From Diphasiastrum complanatum (Eukaryota > Streptophyta > Lycopodiopsida > Lycopodiales > Lycopodiaceae), in assembly GCA_029204225.1 (NCBI GenBank), contig CM055104.1, forward strand, positions 49,421,399 to 49,485,398: a DNA stretch of 64,000 bases, given 5' to 3'. The notes beneath the pieces are model-generated. The model was not told the DNA's origin. It saw only the letters and a list, made by a program, of their open reading frames with translations, and made no database searches. The translations under genes and the position numbers were made by a program. Each line of letters opens with the position of its first letter. The stretch's first letter is position 1. Below, one piece after another: positions 43,681 through 60,500 of the stretch.

Positions 43681-46600
43681 CACACTCAGCCAAGATTTCT
43701 ATGCTCTGACTCAAATTAGAGCCAAAATTACAAATCAAGGTACTAACTCATGAATTTGTTCTATTACAAAATTCTTGTAGCTCGATTTAGCGCTCATGTT
43801 ATTTGGTTTGCAATTTGAACAACTACCAACATTATAATAATTTCAAAGTCTAAAATGACAAGACTGCAATACAAGCATTCATATAGAGAGGGCACAAAAA
43901 ATTGTTCCAACTCGAGCACTGCTCGAGTTGGCTGGATCTAACTTTTTTCATTTGCAGCATAGTATTTTAGTAATAGTATTTGAGCACTGTCCGAGTTAGC
44001 TACATCATTTACATCTTGATGTTTTTGTATATTATCTGGAATGAATTTACATTATAATCCTTTAACAACATTTTAATATTTGTTCATAGTCTAAAAAGAC
44101 AAGACTATAGTAGAAGCGTCAACACAAAGAGGACATAAAAATTTGTTCCAATTCGAGCACTGCTCGAGATGGCTAGAAGTAACTTTTTTCATTTGAAACT
44201 TAATATTTTTGAAATGCATCAAATAGTTTCATCGATTAGGCTTGGAAAAAAAATTTCTCTTTATTTTTAAACATAAAAAATTCTTTACCAATATTATGAT
44301 ATTTGTTTGAAGTCTAAAAATACAAGAATATAGTAAAATTGTTCACAGAGAGAGTGTTCCAACTTGATTTTTATTTAAAACCTAGTATTCTTGTGATGGA
44401 ACAATGTTGGAAGTATTTCTAGTGTGTGCGGTGGCTAGATATACTTATGGTAGTATAGGGATGTAGAGATTCGTCCACTTTTTAAGTTTCTACGACAAGC
44501 TTCAATGGAAATACGGAAAGAATCAACAGGAATGAGAGCTCTAAGGCTTACCCAACTAGTGCCCAAAACGGAAATAAAGCTAACTAGTAACAACAATAAA
44601 AATCCTTGCTATGGCAGACCCAACTAGCAAGATTGATAAATCCTACTTAACACCCAAAGGGAGATAATAAGAATTGCGGCTAAACTAAGCAATAAACAAT
44701 AAAACCATGCCACAATTAAAGGCTAATGAAAGGAGGCAAGAGGAGGCCCGAGCACCTTCCCTCAAGCTATGCACCTTCCAATGGGAACACAATGAAGTGC
44801 AAGATAATCACAATAGTAATTTTGCCTTAATCACAAAGTGTTGTTTACAATGCAAATACCTCTCCTTTTATGGCAAGGAGGTTCTTCCATAAGTGTCTAC
44901 TAACTTATGGGACTAATCTGTTTCTAGCCTTTCTAGAACTTCTAATTTAGGATTTAGAACTTCAAAGTTTCTTAACTTAGGAAAACTTAAGATAAAATAT
45001 TTCTAATCTTAAGTTTCCTAAGTCTAAGTTCTAAATCTAAGTTTAAGCTATTTTATTATTATTTAAGCTTCTACTCATGGACTTACAAAACACATGGAAT
45101 GGTTGAAGTTTATTGACAGATACTCACACGTGGACTTACAAAACACATGCCACAGAGTTTTATTTCTTTCTTTTTATTTTCTCTGTGTTAGCACAGTTGC
45201 TAACATTATCCCCCTCCTTATTGGATTGGTGGTCCCACACCGATCGACGCCTTTTCGTCCTGGATCTTTTGTGCTTCTTGGAGGCGAGATTGTTGCTGTT
45301 GGGAGTGGTAGATTGTTGTGCCGATCTTCCACATAGTAAGTGGCCAGATCGATGGTATTCGGATCAAGATAATGGACAATGTTTTGTGGGGCAGGTTGGT
45401 TAACGACAAACTGTTGACGTGGGGATGGGAATTGATTTGGTGCAGTTGGTCATGGTTGGTAGACCCCTGGTCATGGCACAGGCTGTTGTGGAGGGTAAGG
45501 CTGGTAAGCGCGATAGATGGTGGGTCTAGTGGCTACTGGGAAATGGTTTTGTAGTTGAGGGCATTCATTAGAAATGTGATGCTATGAGCAGATTGGACAC
45601 CAGACATTTTCCCTTGCTGGAAAGGATTTCTCAGCAATATGTTTCATGGCGGTTTGGAAATCGGCAGTGAGTTTATCCATATGAGATTGTTGAGTTTTTT
45701 GCCATATTTTCATTTGATGTAGAAGTTCAGAAGATTGAGCAATATTGTCAGACTTCAGGTGATTAGGACGGTCTGGATTCTTAGATTTCTTTTCACGATG
45801 GTCAAAGTCATCATCGGAACCTTCGTCTTCCTCAAGGATAGCATTGGTCATCACATCTTTAAGTTGATCATAAAGGTCAACTGGTTTGAGTTCACGGCGG
45901 ATGTTTGGGTGAGATATAAGGGATTTTGACAGTATATTAGGCTGTTTTCTCATAATCTGACCGTGGTCAGAATCTATGGAGATGATAAAATGAAAGATCA
46001 GGGTTTGTTAGGGCTGCAGACAGGCTGGCAAATTCTGATATACCTGGTTGGTTTGAAAAAAAGGTCAATTGGGTCACTTCTTTTCAAGAAAATGCCCAAC
46101 TTGACTCTTTTGTTGCTTCCCCCCGGCTTGATAAGTTGCTCTGCAACTCGTGTAGGACCTGGAGAGACGACTCATGCTGTTTGTTGGTAGATAGAGACAG
46201 TCAAACAAACAAACATACAACACGGAAGCAAGAGAACAAAAAGGAGAAGAAGCTAGGTAAAAAATACTTAAAAAGCGGCAACGGCGCCAATGTTGGAAGT
46301 ATTTCTAGTGTGTGCGGTGGCTAGATCTGCTTACGGGTGTAGTATAGAGATGTAGAGATTCGTCCACTTTTTAAGTTTCTACAATAAGCTTCAACGGAAA
46401 TACGGAAAGAATCAACAAGAATGAGAACACTAAGGCTTACCCAACTAGTGCCCGAAACGGAAATAAAGCTAACTAGTAACAAAAATAAAAATCCTTGCAG
46501 ACAGACCCAACTAGCAAGATTGATAAATTCTACTTAACACCCAAAGGGAGATAATAAGAATTGCGGCTAAACTAAGCAATAAACAATAAAATCATGCCAC

Positions 46601-46714
46601 AATTAAAGGCCAATGAAAGGAGGCAAGAGGAGGCCCGAGCACCTTCCCTCAAGCTATGCACCTTCCAATGAGAACACAATGAATTGCAAGATAATCACAA
46701 TAGTAATTTTGCCT
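43681..46714. repeat. Right arm of the large inverted repeat
   Basis: Reverse complement of 1-3034, with no indel. The inner edge at 43681 adjoins CTTTTTTCTTGT-like T-rich DNA followed by the palindrome array; the outer side continues as LTR to 46832. The spacer between arms is 40,646 bp. Confidence 0.93.
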
Positions 46715-46832
46715 TAATCACAAAGTGTTGTTTACAATGCAAATACCTCTCCTTTTATGGCAAGGAGGGTCTTCCATAAGTGTCTACTAACTTATGGGAC
46801 TAATCTGTTTCTAGCCTTTCTAGAACTTCTAA
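44405..46832 (-). mobile_element. Non-autonomous LTR retroelement, right copy (5' LTR truncated)
   Basis: Minus-strand order: 5' LTR fragment (46832-46291, 542 bp, lacking the first 260 bp present in the full LTR), tRNA-Asp primer site (46290-46275), gag-like frame, polypurine tract (45219-45206), full 3' LTR (45205-44405, 801 bp). At 46832/46833 the LTR abuts a minus-strand Ulp1-like coding remnant, so the LTR has been cut there, by deletion or by the rearrangement that made the inverted repeat. Confidence 0.88.
45582..45953 (-). pseudogene. Gag-like protein remnant of the right element
   Basis: Identical in all 123 residues to the frame at 762-1133, including the stop inside the WCPICS zinc-knuckle-like motif. 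Two identical non-functional frames in opposite orientation support a recent duplication or an assembly artefact rather than separate insertions. Confidence 0.6.
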
Positions 46833-46859
46833 CTCGGCAGCAACAAGTCAATATCCTTA

Positions 46860-47140
46860 TGTGTGTTGCTTGCGGAATTCATCTTCACACAAAAAAAAAT
46901 TTACGACATTATTTGTTGTAATTTTTACAGAAACTATAGTTAAGCTCCAGTGATCACTGCAAAAAACAATGAAGAATTTCATTAGATAGATAATATAGTG
47001 ACTACAAGTAAATAAGTAGACAAGTAAGAAATAGACATACTTGTTATGATAAGGCATCAACAAAAACTTCACAGCTGGTGAGCAAGCACCAAGGATAGAG
47101 TGCGACAAAGTGTCGTTGTCCTTGATGCTCTACAAAAAAA
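46860..47140 (-). pseudogene. Ulp1 (C48) protease-like segment with intron
   Basis: Exon piece 47138-47041 reads SIKDNDTLSHSILGACSPAV and KFLLMPYHN. A canonical GT-AG intron of 84 bp (47040-46957; donor GTATGT, acceptor TTTTTTGCAG after a pyrimidine run) joins in phase to an exon reading DHWSLTIVSVKITTNNVVNF. The (V/M)PY-N-x-HW-L-x-V block with its catalytic His is the signature of Ulp1/SUMO-protease domains, which many plant DNA transposons also carry. The remaining catalytic Asp and Cys regions are not seen; the sequence is cut by the LTR at 46833. Inference: part of a host or transposon ULP gene. Confidence 0.5.
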
Positions 47141-47142
47141 AA

Positions 47143-47318
47143 TTGCTGAGAAGCGACAATTCTTTCATGGAATCCCTTGCAATATCATATTGCAGTAAGG
47201 GGAGACCCACCTCAATCACTGGATATCAAATTGCTGAGAAGCGACAATTCTTTCATGGAATCTCTTGCAATATCATATTGCAGTAAGGGGAGACCCGTCT
47301 CAATCATTGGATCATTGA
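47143..47318. repeat. 88 bp tandem duplication
   Basis: TTGCTGAGAAGCGACAATTC starts two copies at 47143 and 47231, with a few mismatches. On the minus strand each encodes LPLLQYDIARDSMKELSLLSN, so it duplicates part of a coding remnant and breaks it. Confidence 0.85.
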
Positions 47319-47625
47319 TAGAGGCCCTTCTATCATTCATCTGAATACAATCTGGGATTCTAAAGTTAAGAATAAAACCAATTTCTTCTATTTGGAAGAG
47401 AAATGGCATGTCAATATTATCTATAGCATCTGAAATATCTTTCTCAAATTTTAAATAATCATCAGAATCTAAATATACTATAGGTTTGACATTAACGAGA
47501 GGAGGGGGGAGAGTATTCACAATGGAGGAAATGTCCAAAATTTGTGTGGCTGAATCGACCACAGTATCTAGAGCTACAATATTTACAATTTTATCGCCTC
47601 TAGATGAGGAAGGTTGGAGGTCCAT
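47212..47625 (-). pseudogene. Acidic open frame between the histone-like and Ulp1-like segments
   Basis: 137 codons, acidic, with no known domain (contains IVYLDSDDYLKFEKDISDAI and DMPFLFQIEEIGF). It overlaps the end of the histone-like frame in another reading frame, and a stop precedes its first Met. It probably belongs to the same decayed gene as the Ulp1-like exons; the 88 bp duplication lies at its end. Confidence 0.4.
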
Positions 47626-48143
47626 GTGTCAGACCTTTTTGGGAGCCTGAGCAGAGGATTGCTTGCTTCTTCTAGGGGTAGGTTGTTAGGCCTCTTAGTG
47701 GGAAGGTTAGTCCTATGAAGGGGTTCGTCTCGGGGAGTAGAGGGTTCACCCTTGTGAAGTCTACAATACCTCTCTCTCATTCTATACAGAATTTGAAAAT
47801 CTTTGGGCATTATGGTGATCCACTTAGCATGGATGGAAAGCAAAAGAGAATCTTAAAAAAAAAAAGCCAAATAGTCCTCCGCGGACTCCTACAGGCACTG
47901 CAATGCTACAGGTGTGAACCTGACAAGACTCTGCAGACTATCCCGGGTAATCTTATGGATAGTTCTGTAGAATGGTGCTCTTGGTATCAGGAGCAAGGTG
48001 GATCTTTGATATTTCTTAATCTCAGAGAGCCATCTTCTCCTGTTACGCCTGGTCTGCCATGGAGGATTAACAGCAGGAGTACTAGTGGGTACAGTCCCAG
48101 GAGAGAAGAAATATCTCTGATTTTGTTTGATCCTAGACATCAT
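47583..48143 (-). pseudogene. Divergent H3/CENH3-like histone remnant
   Basis: From the ATG at 48143 a short basic tail (TRRNRRRW) leads into alpha-N SEIKKYQRST and LLIPRAPFYRTIHKIT (alpha 1), then VRFTPVALQCL, a TAG stop at 47891-47889 in place of the conserved Gln, ESAEDYL (alpha 2), a frameshift at a T11 run (47865-47855), and LSIHAKWITIMPKDFQ with RMRERY (alpha 3). LLIP-APF, R-F/W-T-x-x-AL and a loop 1 one residue longer than canonical H3 are features of centromeric H3 rather than H3.1/H3.3. After the fold about 50 further in-frame residues run to a stop at 47583, unlike normal H3, which ends there. It is not functional as read. It has no introns within the fold, so it may be retrocopied or ancestrally intronless. 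Confidence 0.7.
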
Positions 48144-48260
48144 GGTAGTATCAGATCAGTGCGCAGTTATCCTAACAGTGATGAGAAGAGAGTTACAAGT
48201 CCTGCAGAGGTGCGAAATGTACGGATGTATCGGTCTTGTGCGAGTGTCTACAAATAAAAC

Positions 48261-50550
<2,290 letters not shown>

Positions 50551-50801
50551 CAACATGTACATGTAGAGACAAGGAGAGTACTTGCTAAATCGCGCGCCAG
50601 TTACCCTCCTCCATCACGCCACAGAACACCAAAGCAGAGACAAGAGGCACAAAATCAATTGCCATCAAGCTCTTTCCTCACCCACATACCATCGGACAGG
50701 CATTCCAGCAAAGTGAGAAACACCTGCGACCACCAATCTGGCTGTTATCAACCACATCCATGCATAGCACATGAAATCTGACTTTCTTTGATCCTAAATC
50801 C

Positions 50802-51275
50802 ATGGACTATTCCAGTTCCTTAACCGAATATGGCCATAACACTATGTCATTTCATCCTATTTTACATAGCATGGATTCTTCCAACGATGATGTTCCTTCT
50901 ATGAACCTGGAGCTACAACTACAGAAGCCGAGCAGCCAACAGTGCCTGTCATCAAACCAGACCAAGCTAGCTCGAGCAAATCTAGAGAAATTCAAGAAGA
51001 AGCATCATCACATCCTGGTCAACCAAACGTCCTGAGAGGTACACACCTCAATTATTCTGGACTTCATCAAAAGAACCAGAGAGCCTGGTCGAAGCAATTA
51101 ACTCCAAGGATGTTGTGAAATGGCAAGAAGCTATGGAAAGCGAGTACAACTCACTTTTGACGAACCAGACCTGGACACTGGTCGACTTCCCCACTCACAA
51201 GAGAGTTATCGACATCAAGTGGATCTTCAAGAAGAAGATCAACCCTGATGGTTCCATTGCTAAATGGAAAACATG
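50802..51275 (+). pseudogene. Copia fragment: integrase-RT linker and start of RT
   Basis: It has MSFHPILHSMDSSN, then after a frameshift WQEAMESEYNSLLTNQTWTL and FPTHKRVIDIKWIFKKKINP. This matches the same segment of the copia element at 3035-6840. It ends at KWK near 51275, where a minisatellite starts. About 200 bp before it (50550-50800) is unassigned. Confidence 0.8.
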
Positions 51276-52530
51276 AACGGACGTCATCCATCAAGCATGC
51301 ATGAAGTAGACAAGGCAGTTGCACTAGCCCTTCTCATGCTCTCTAATTAAGCACATATATTTCATGTCAGCACTGCTTCTTCATGCTTCATTCGTCAAAT
51401 ATGCATGAAGTAGACAAGGCAATTGCACTAGCCCTCGCCATATATCCCATGTCAGCACTGCTTCTCCATGCTTCTCTCCTACTTGACAGATGTCGTTCGT
51501 CAAACATGCATGAAACAAACAAAGCTGTTGCACCATGCTTCACCTCGTATTAACACATACATCCCCTACTTGACGGACGTTGTCCATCAAACATGCATAA
51601 AGTGGACAAGGTTGTTGCGGTAGCCCTCACCATGCTTCAACTCTCATTAAGCACCTACATCAACCCTCCTTCTCCATGCTTCCCTCCTACTTGATGAACA
51701 TCGTCCATCACAACCATGCATGAAGTAGACAAGGTTGTTGCACTAGCCCTTGCCAAGCTTCACCAACGCATGCTTCTCTCTACCATGACGGACGTCATTC
51801 ATCAAGCATGCATGAAGTAGACAAGGCTGTTGCACTAGCCCTCGCCATGTTTCACCTCTCATTAAGCACATATATCCCATGTTAGCACTCCTTCTCCATG
51901 CTTCATTCCTACTTGTCCCATCAAGCATGAAGTAGACAAGGCAATTACATCATGCTTCACCTCTCATTAAGCACATACATCTCATGTGAGCACTCCTTTT
52001 TCTCCATGTTTCTCTCCTATTTGACAGACATCGTCCGTCAAGCATGCATGAAGTAGACAAGGCAGTTGCACTAGCCCTCACCATTAAGTACATATATCCC
52101 ATGTCAACACTCCTTCTCCGTGCTTCCCTCCAACTTGATGGACATCGTCCGTCAAGCATGCATGAAGTAGACAAGGTTGTTGCACTAGCCCTTGCCATGC
52201 TTCACCAACGCATGCAAGTAGTCCATCACCATGCTTCTCTCTACTTTGACGGACATCGTCCGTCAAGCATGAATGAAATAGACAAGGTTGTACACACACA
52301 TACATCGCATGTGGGCAGCTCTTCTTCTTACTTCCCTCCATCCTGACAGACATCATCCATCAAACATGAATGGAGTAGACAATGTTATACACAATAGCCC
52401 TCCCTAAACACATGCATCACATGTGGGCAGGCATTATTCTTGCTTCCCTCTACCTTCACGAACACCTTCAGTCAAGTGAATAAAGCAAACATGATTAGTG
52501 CTATGAGCTCTCACTAAGCGGTACATTTTT
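51276..52530. repeat. Minisatellite, about 12 diverged units of 83-124 bp
   Basis: Each unit holds CATCAAGCATGCATGAAGTA followed by GACAAGG(C/T)(A/T)GTTGCACTAGCCCT, then a CACCATGCTTC and CATTAAGCACATACATCCCATGT segment. Unit marks lie near 51290, 51394, 51500, 51583, 51707, 51801, 51918, 52037, 52157, 52262, 52350 and 52470. The inverted words GACGGACGTCGTCCGTC within units form a small palindrome. No coding role. Confidence 0.88.
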
Positions 52531-54574
<2,044 letters not shown>

Positions 54575-57500
54575 TTACAACAAGAATGGAATTAATGCTT
54601 TTCTATCCCTTGGAAACCCGTCGATTTTCTTCAAATACCACTCTCTAGTTGACAAACTTCGAGATGTTAAGTAAAGACTGACAAACACAGCAACAGCAAG
54701 CCCAGTCGTTGTTTGGCTGAGTAAAGCTATTCCCCAAAAGCCAATAATCTCAAAAAGATAGTGCGGGCAAGCTACATATTCAAATAGGCCACCATGAGGT
54801 AACATGTGAACATTTTGGCCATTCTTCCGCAAGTTTGCAAGAAGATAGTGATGGTAAAAATTACCACAAATGCCAAGCCAGAATAGTGGCAATCCAAGCC
54901 AGAACAAATTTGTAGAAGGATCGTCGAGAAATCGAGATATTTCTTGTGCATAGAATATGTGAATTGCAACTGTCAAATAAGTCGATGAAATAAAAACGCA
55001 GGTACCAATATCAATTTCCCCAGAAAAGCGATGGAGAAATATCGCCTGTTTCCATAACCACACTTTAGATTAGCAATAAAAAGATTGGAAGCAACATGTA
55101 CCCTTGCAAAGCCAAAGTTACCTCAATGCTTATTTTTTTAAATTTGGTACAACTGCGCATCTCAACAATGATAAATTTGCTAGCACAATATGCTTTAAAA
55201 TAGATATTATTTTCCATGCATTGACAATACACTAACCTAAGCATTAGAAGCATGTTCATGCAGTTGGAAATCTACTACAACTAGAGTTATGTCAGCTAGT
55301 TCATGTCGAATATTTGCTCAATAACTCACTAACAAAATTAATCTACTAAGAAAAGAGCACTTCAAAAGGGCCATCCAATAAAATGACTTATTTGATAGCT
55401 TGAGATCCTCCACAATGCCGCGCATGCCTTTAGCAAATTTAATGAAAATTTCCAAAGTTAAATAAAAAACCAAACAACAAAAAAGAAATATACATTAATG
55501 TTATCTTTCAGATACTACCCAACACAGCAAAAGAGACATGCAATCTTGAACCTTTACCCAAGCACATAGTTTCAAACCATCAACTCCATCATGCATAGTT
55601 TGACAATATGTGAAGGCATCCCTACACTTTGGGAGTGTCCAAGTGTATAGGTAGGTCACGTGCACAAACATACATAGAGATTAGCTTTCAGACATTCAAT
55701 ACAAGACTAACATATTAAGTTAACATCACTTTTTCGAAGGCGAAGGAAGACTTACTCGTGATGAAAACAACATCTCTAATAAAATTAAGTCCTTGTTTGT
55801 CATAAAAGAGCATAATAATTTACATTTCATCACTTCAACTTGCTCATAACCTAATTTATGCCCAAGTGTAAGTGTCAATCACATGCAAAACGTTGCACCA
55901 ACACTAGCTTTCATGCATTTGTTTAAAGACCAAATGTATTTAGTTTCTATCACTTCTAGAGGTTAGAGGGCAAATTTGGTCAGGATGAAGGTTAACAACA
56001 CAGAGCATAGCAACCTCTACTTCTGCATAGTTAAACAAGAAAATCTCACATTAGCCTCACTCAAAACCTAACTGATATTGTTGGTGGAAACAAGGCATTA
56101 TCTAAAGAAAACCAAAATTGTGATAATTTGACAATTGATTCACTAAGTTGCTTCACATATATATCTACACTCTGTAACATAAGTTATGCTAAAAGTATGG
56201 ATGTTTAATGTCACAATTATTGATCTGTATGACTAGTATAATTGCCATGGCACTTCCTTGAACATGCAGTGAGTTTGAGCCCTGACTCAATGGCAGGATG
56301 CCACATGGCATCGATGCCCAAACTTGCTCGAGTAAGCTAGTGTCCGTGAAAAGTCTTTGTGCCCGCTAATCTCCCCCCAGCTCGATTTTCAGGCTGCACC
56401 TTGATTTTCTTCAGCACTAGATTTTCCACGCACCCACAACCACACATAAAGGAAAATCAATTTATAGTTTTAAGAACCATTAGAGGTGGCTCTAATTTGG
56501 TTATGGGATAATCTTCTCGGTTGGCCGAGCATCACATCATTACTAACTAGCCGAGCGCCACAAATTTTCAAAAAAAAAAGCCAAAAATGCATCGATTTTG
56601 AATCTTAGACATGCTTCTAGAATACGTGACACTTGATTAACTTGGTAACAAATGCCATATGCTATGAAAAAAAAATAGCTTGGTGGATCCATAATGTGTC
56701 TACTTATATCTTACGTGAATCAACGGTCCAAATTAAGTTTCGGGACAACCATTACCCAGGGCATGATAATAGGACATTATCTTCTACAACTTTGATTGGT
56801 TGAAATTTTCATCCCTTACAAGTTCTCATGGACGGAATTTTTAAATACTTAACCCTCGTGGATGGAATCTTGAACATGCATGACCATCACAAATGGAATC
56901 ATTAACATAATCTTGAAAATGGTTTTCTTCTACTTCTTTTAAAATTTTACATGGATGGAATCTTGACCGTCCGTTGATCCTTATAGATCGAATCATTAAG
57001 ATAATCTTGAAAATGGTTTTCGTCTACTTCTTTTAAGAATTTAGTGGCACTACCAAAGCGCGTGTTTGTTAGCCATGGTAAGGATGTAATGGGTTGGTCC
57101 TCTCCTTGCGAGTTTACCGTTCTCCGAGCCAAAACATCCGAGCAACCAGCTGATTTCCGAGCGCTGGTTGTTGCCCACCTCTATTTTTTGTCAGGGACTA
57201 TCTTTCAGGGACCTGACAAAGGCTGTGAAACTTGAACTTCTTGAGCTTGAAAAATTTGTGAAAGTGGCAAGCTTCTACAAGAAAAAACATAATATTATCT
57301 CAACACTTTAAACTAGATTACATATGTGTGAACCAATTGACCTTGAATATTTAGCATAATATCATGTTTCTATTTACCATGAAATCCCAAAAACGAGGGT
57401 GGATTCCACCTCTTGTTTTGAGATTTTAAAAATGTGTTCACTTCTAGGACCTGACAAAGGCTCTCAATTTCTTGAGCTTGAGAAATTTGTGAAAGTGGCA

Positions 57501-60500
57501 AGCTTCTAAAAACAAAAACATAATATTATCTCTACACTTTGAATTAGATCACATATGCACGAGCATTGACCTTGAAATATTTAGTATAGTATCATGTTGT
57601 TTTTTACCATGAAATCTCCAAAAGGGGGGGGTGGAATCAGCCATCTACCTGCAGATGGGTGCAGATGGGTGAACATATTTCTAAAATCCTAAAAAGGGGG
57701 GTGGAATCAGCCATCTACCTGCAGATGGGTGCAGATGGGTGATTTATGCAATTTTGCCATTAACAAGATGTTTTTCAGAATAATATCAAGTAAAATCATG
57801 CAAAATACACACAGATATGATTGTTTAGTTCGAACTACTTAAAGAATGTCCCAAAATTATCTCCTAATAATGTCATACGCATATAACAAGCATTTGATCT
57901 CTGGAATGGAGTTGAAATTTGATGGTCATATCTGAATCGATTATGTCACTTTCAAACATTGCAAGTTTTCTAGAGATTGTCAGACGTTCGCAATGTGTAG
58001 AGCAGTTGATGCAGTTGATCTACCTATAATAAAAAACTGGTCAAAAAACCCAAAGGCAATGGAGTAGAAAATTGCCAAAGACAGCTCCCATTGGCATGAT
58101 TGGGAAGGAGTAAGGAACATTGAAATACATGCACTGCTCTAAGAAATTACGCTAAATAGCGTAATGTTATTGTTGTATGTATTATTGTCTTACGAGAATA
58201 AATATAGTGAAATGCAAGTGTGTTATCCATCTAGGACACCATGAACATCCTGTGGAACTGGGTGGAGTGAGAAAAGCCATATCAAATATAAAGAAAATGG
58301 TCAGAGAAAAGATACATCTAAATGTCGAGGGTGGTTATAGATACATCATGTATTAAAAATGTGCATTGTTAGACTAGGATTTGGATTGGATTTTGTGAAT
58401 AGCACCTTGGAGGGGAGCTACAAGACTTCTGGGTGTGTTTTGATCATGTCAAAAGAGTAAATTATTGGACAATTATGAGAACACAAGTACACATGATCCT
58501 TTTGTCCAAGTGTTCATTCACCAAAGAATGGATGGTACCCATGGGCTTCCTAGGACAAGCTTGTTTGACTCCATGCATGAATTTGGTTAGCAGTGGAAGG
58601 CCAAAGATAGCTCATGACATTGTATAGTCCCATTGCTAGTGTATGATAAATGCAATTGTGTAAACCTCTATCTGTCATGCTTATTTGAATGAAACACATC
58701 ATGGTAGGTGATTCTAGTTTGCAAAACTTGAAGTCGAGATGTCTGGATGCTGAAAAATGAAGTAGCCTAAAACTAGACATGTGAATTAGATTATTTAGAG
58801 AAATTTTGTTGGCTTAATCCCTTATTCAAGTATTCTTCATTGATGATATCCACCGCTTTTCAAACTCCATGAAACTTTGTCCAATCCATGATTCATCCTA
58901 ACCACAATCCATGATTCATCCTTTGTTCCTCCTCTGTGGTAGATAAAGAGAAATAAGAGCTCCACTATACTTAGAGGTCTCAACACCCTAACTGATCCAC
59001 CCAACCTTGCCTACTCCCTGATATGGAGCAAGCCCCTCCTAGCCCAGTGTGAGGACTAATAGCATGCATACTGCCAAGTGTCGGCCACGTGGCACTGACG
59101 TGGCCGACTGCACGTCGGGACCCAACGTGGGGCCCTATCTCGCTGACAGGGTCCCTAGATTGTGTTAAGCCCGCCATGGCTATAAATCGTGCCGGGGCAC
59201 ACTACTCACACTGTCTTGCCCTGCTGGATATGACCCTGACTGTGGTATCTGACCTCCTGTGTTCCCTAGGGTTCGGCACTGGTTACATTCTCGTAACACT
59301 CCCTCCCCCTTAAGAACCGTCTTGGTCCTCTAAAACAAAGTCTAGAAAAATCTTGCAAAGGACGCTGCCTCTTTCTCAGGTGGCATTCTCAACAGGCTGA
59401 TCATTCCACTTGACTAGATATTCCCGATATAGAGTATGACGAGTCTGTCTCTACTATCAAGAATCTCCTCTGGTTCATGTGGAGGTTGTTGAGAATCCAA
59501 TGGGAGAACTAGAACACTCTCCCCTACCAGATTTTCTGATCTGGCTAAGGCTTTTCGTAATTGACTGACATGAAAAATTGGAAAAACCTTACTGTTGTGT
59601 GGGAGTTCTAGTTCATAGGTGACCTCACCTAGTCTCCTACTGATGGTAAAAGGACCACAATACCTACGAGACAACTTAGCACACACTCCTGATTTGAGGA
59701 TTTTAGAGTCAACTGGGACTCTCAAGTAGACTTTCTCACTAGCGGAGTACTGCACATCCCGTTTGTGTGGATCTGCATAATGCTTGGCCTGATCCTGGGA
59801 CTGTCTAATGCTACGCTTAGCATGTTCTATCATCTGGTTTAGGTCTTCTAAAACGTTTTTGGCTGCTTCAACTTTTTCTTGTTTAAACCCTACAGTTGTG
59901 GGTGAGCGTGGCTAGAAACCATACATCAGCATAAATGGGTTGTATCTCGTAGCGGAATGTTTGATACTGTTATAAGCAAACTCTAATATTGAGAGATACT
60001 CCTCCCAATTAGTCTGCTTTTTGCTGACATATGCTCGAAGCATATCCTCCAGCACCTGATTTACTCTTTCTATTTGACCGTCCGGTAGTACTCATGTTAA
60101 GTTTAGTGATGATGGAATACTGCCCTCCAAAATTTTCATTAAACTTATTGTCTCGGTCGTTGACTATGCCGGAAGGTAGACCGTACAATTTAATGATTGC
60201 AAAGGTATCTGAGACTTTCATGGTCTGTCAGGACCTCAAAGCTGGCACCATACAGATAATGCCTCCAAGTCTTAAGAGCATAAACTATGGAGAAGAGTTC
60301 CTTTTCATAGGCACTGTACCTAGTTTGTGCTGGCTCGAGTTTTTTACTCTCGAACGCAATTGGTCGTCCATTCTGAGTTCGTACAGCACCAACTGCAAAG
60401 TCGCTAGCATCTGTTTCGACCACAAAAGATTGGGGTCAACGACCTCTAGAACTGGTGTTGTAGCTAAGGTTGTTTTGAGAGCATCAAAGTCTCCTGCTGT

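Noticed and set aside
57044..57235. 63-codon plus-strand frame
   Set aside because: It coincides with a dispersed repeat whose inverted copy at 60990-61160 is open in an unrelated way; no protein family fits.
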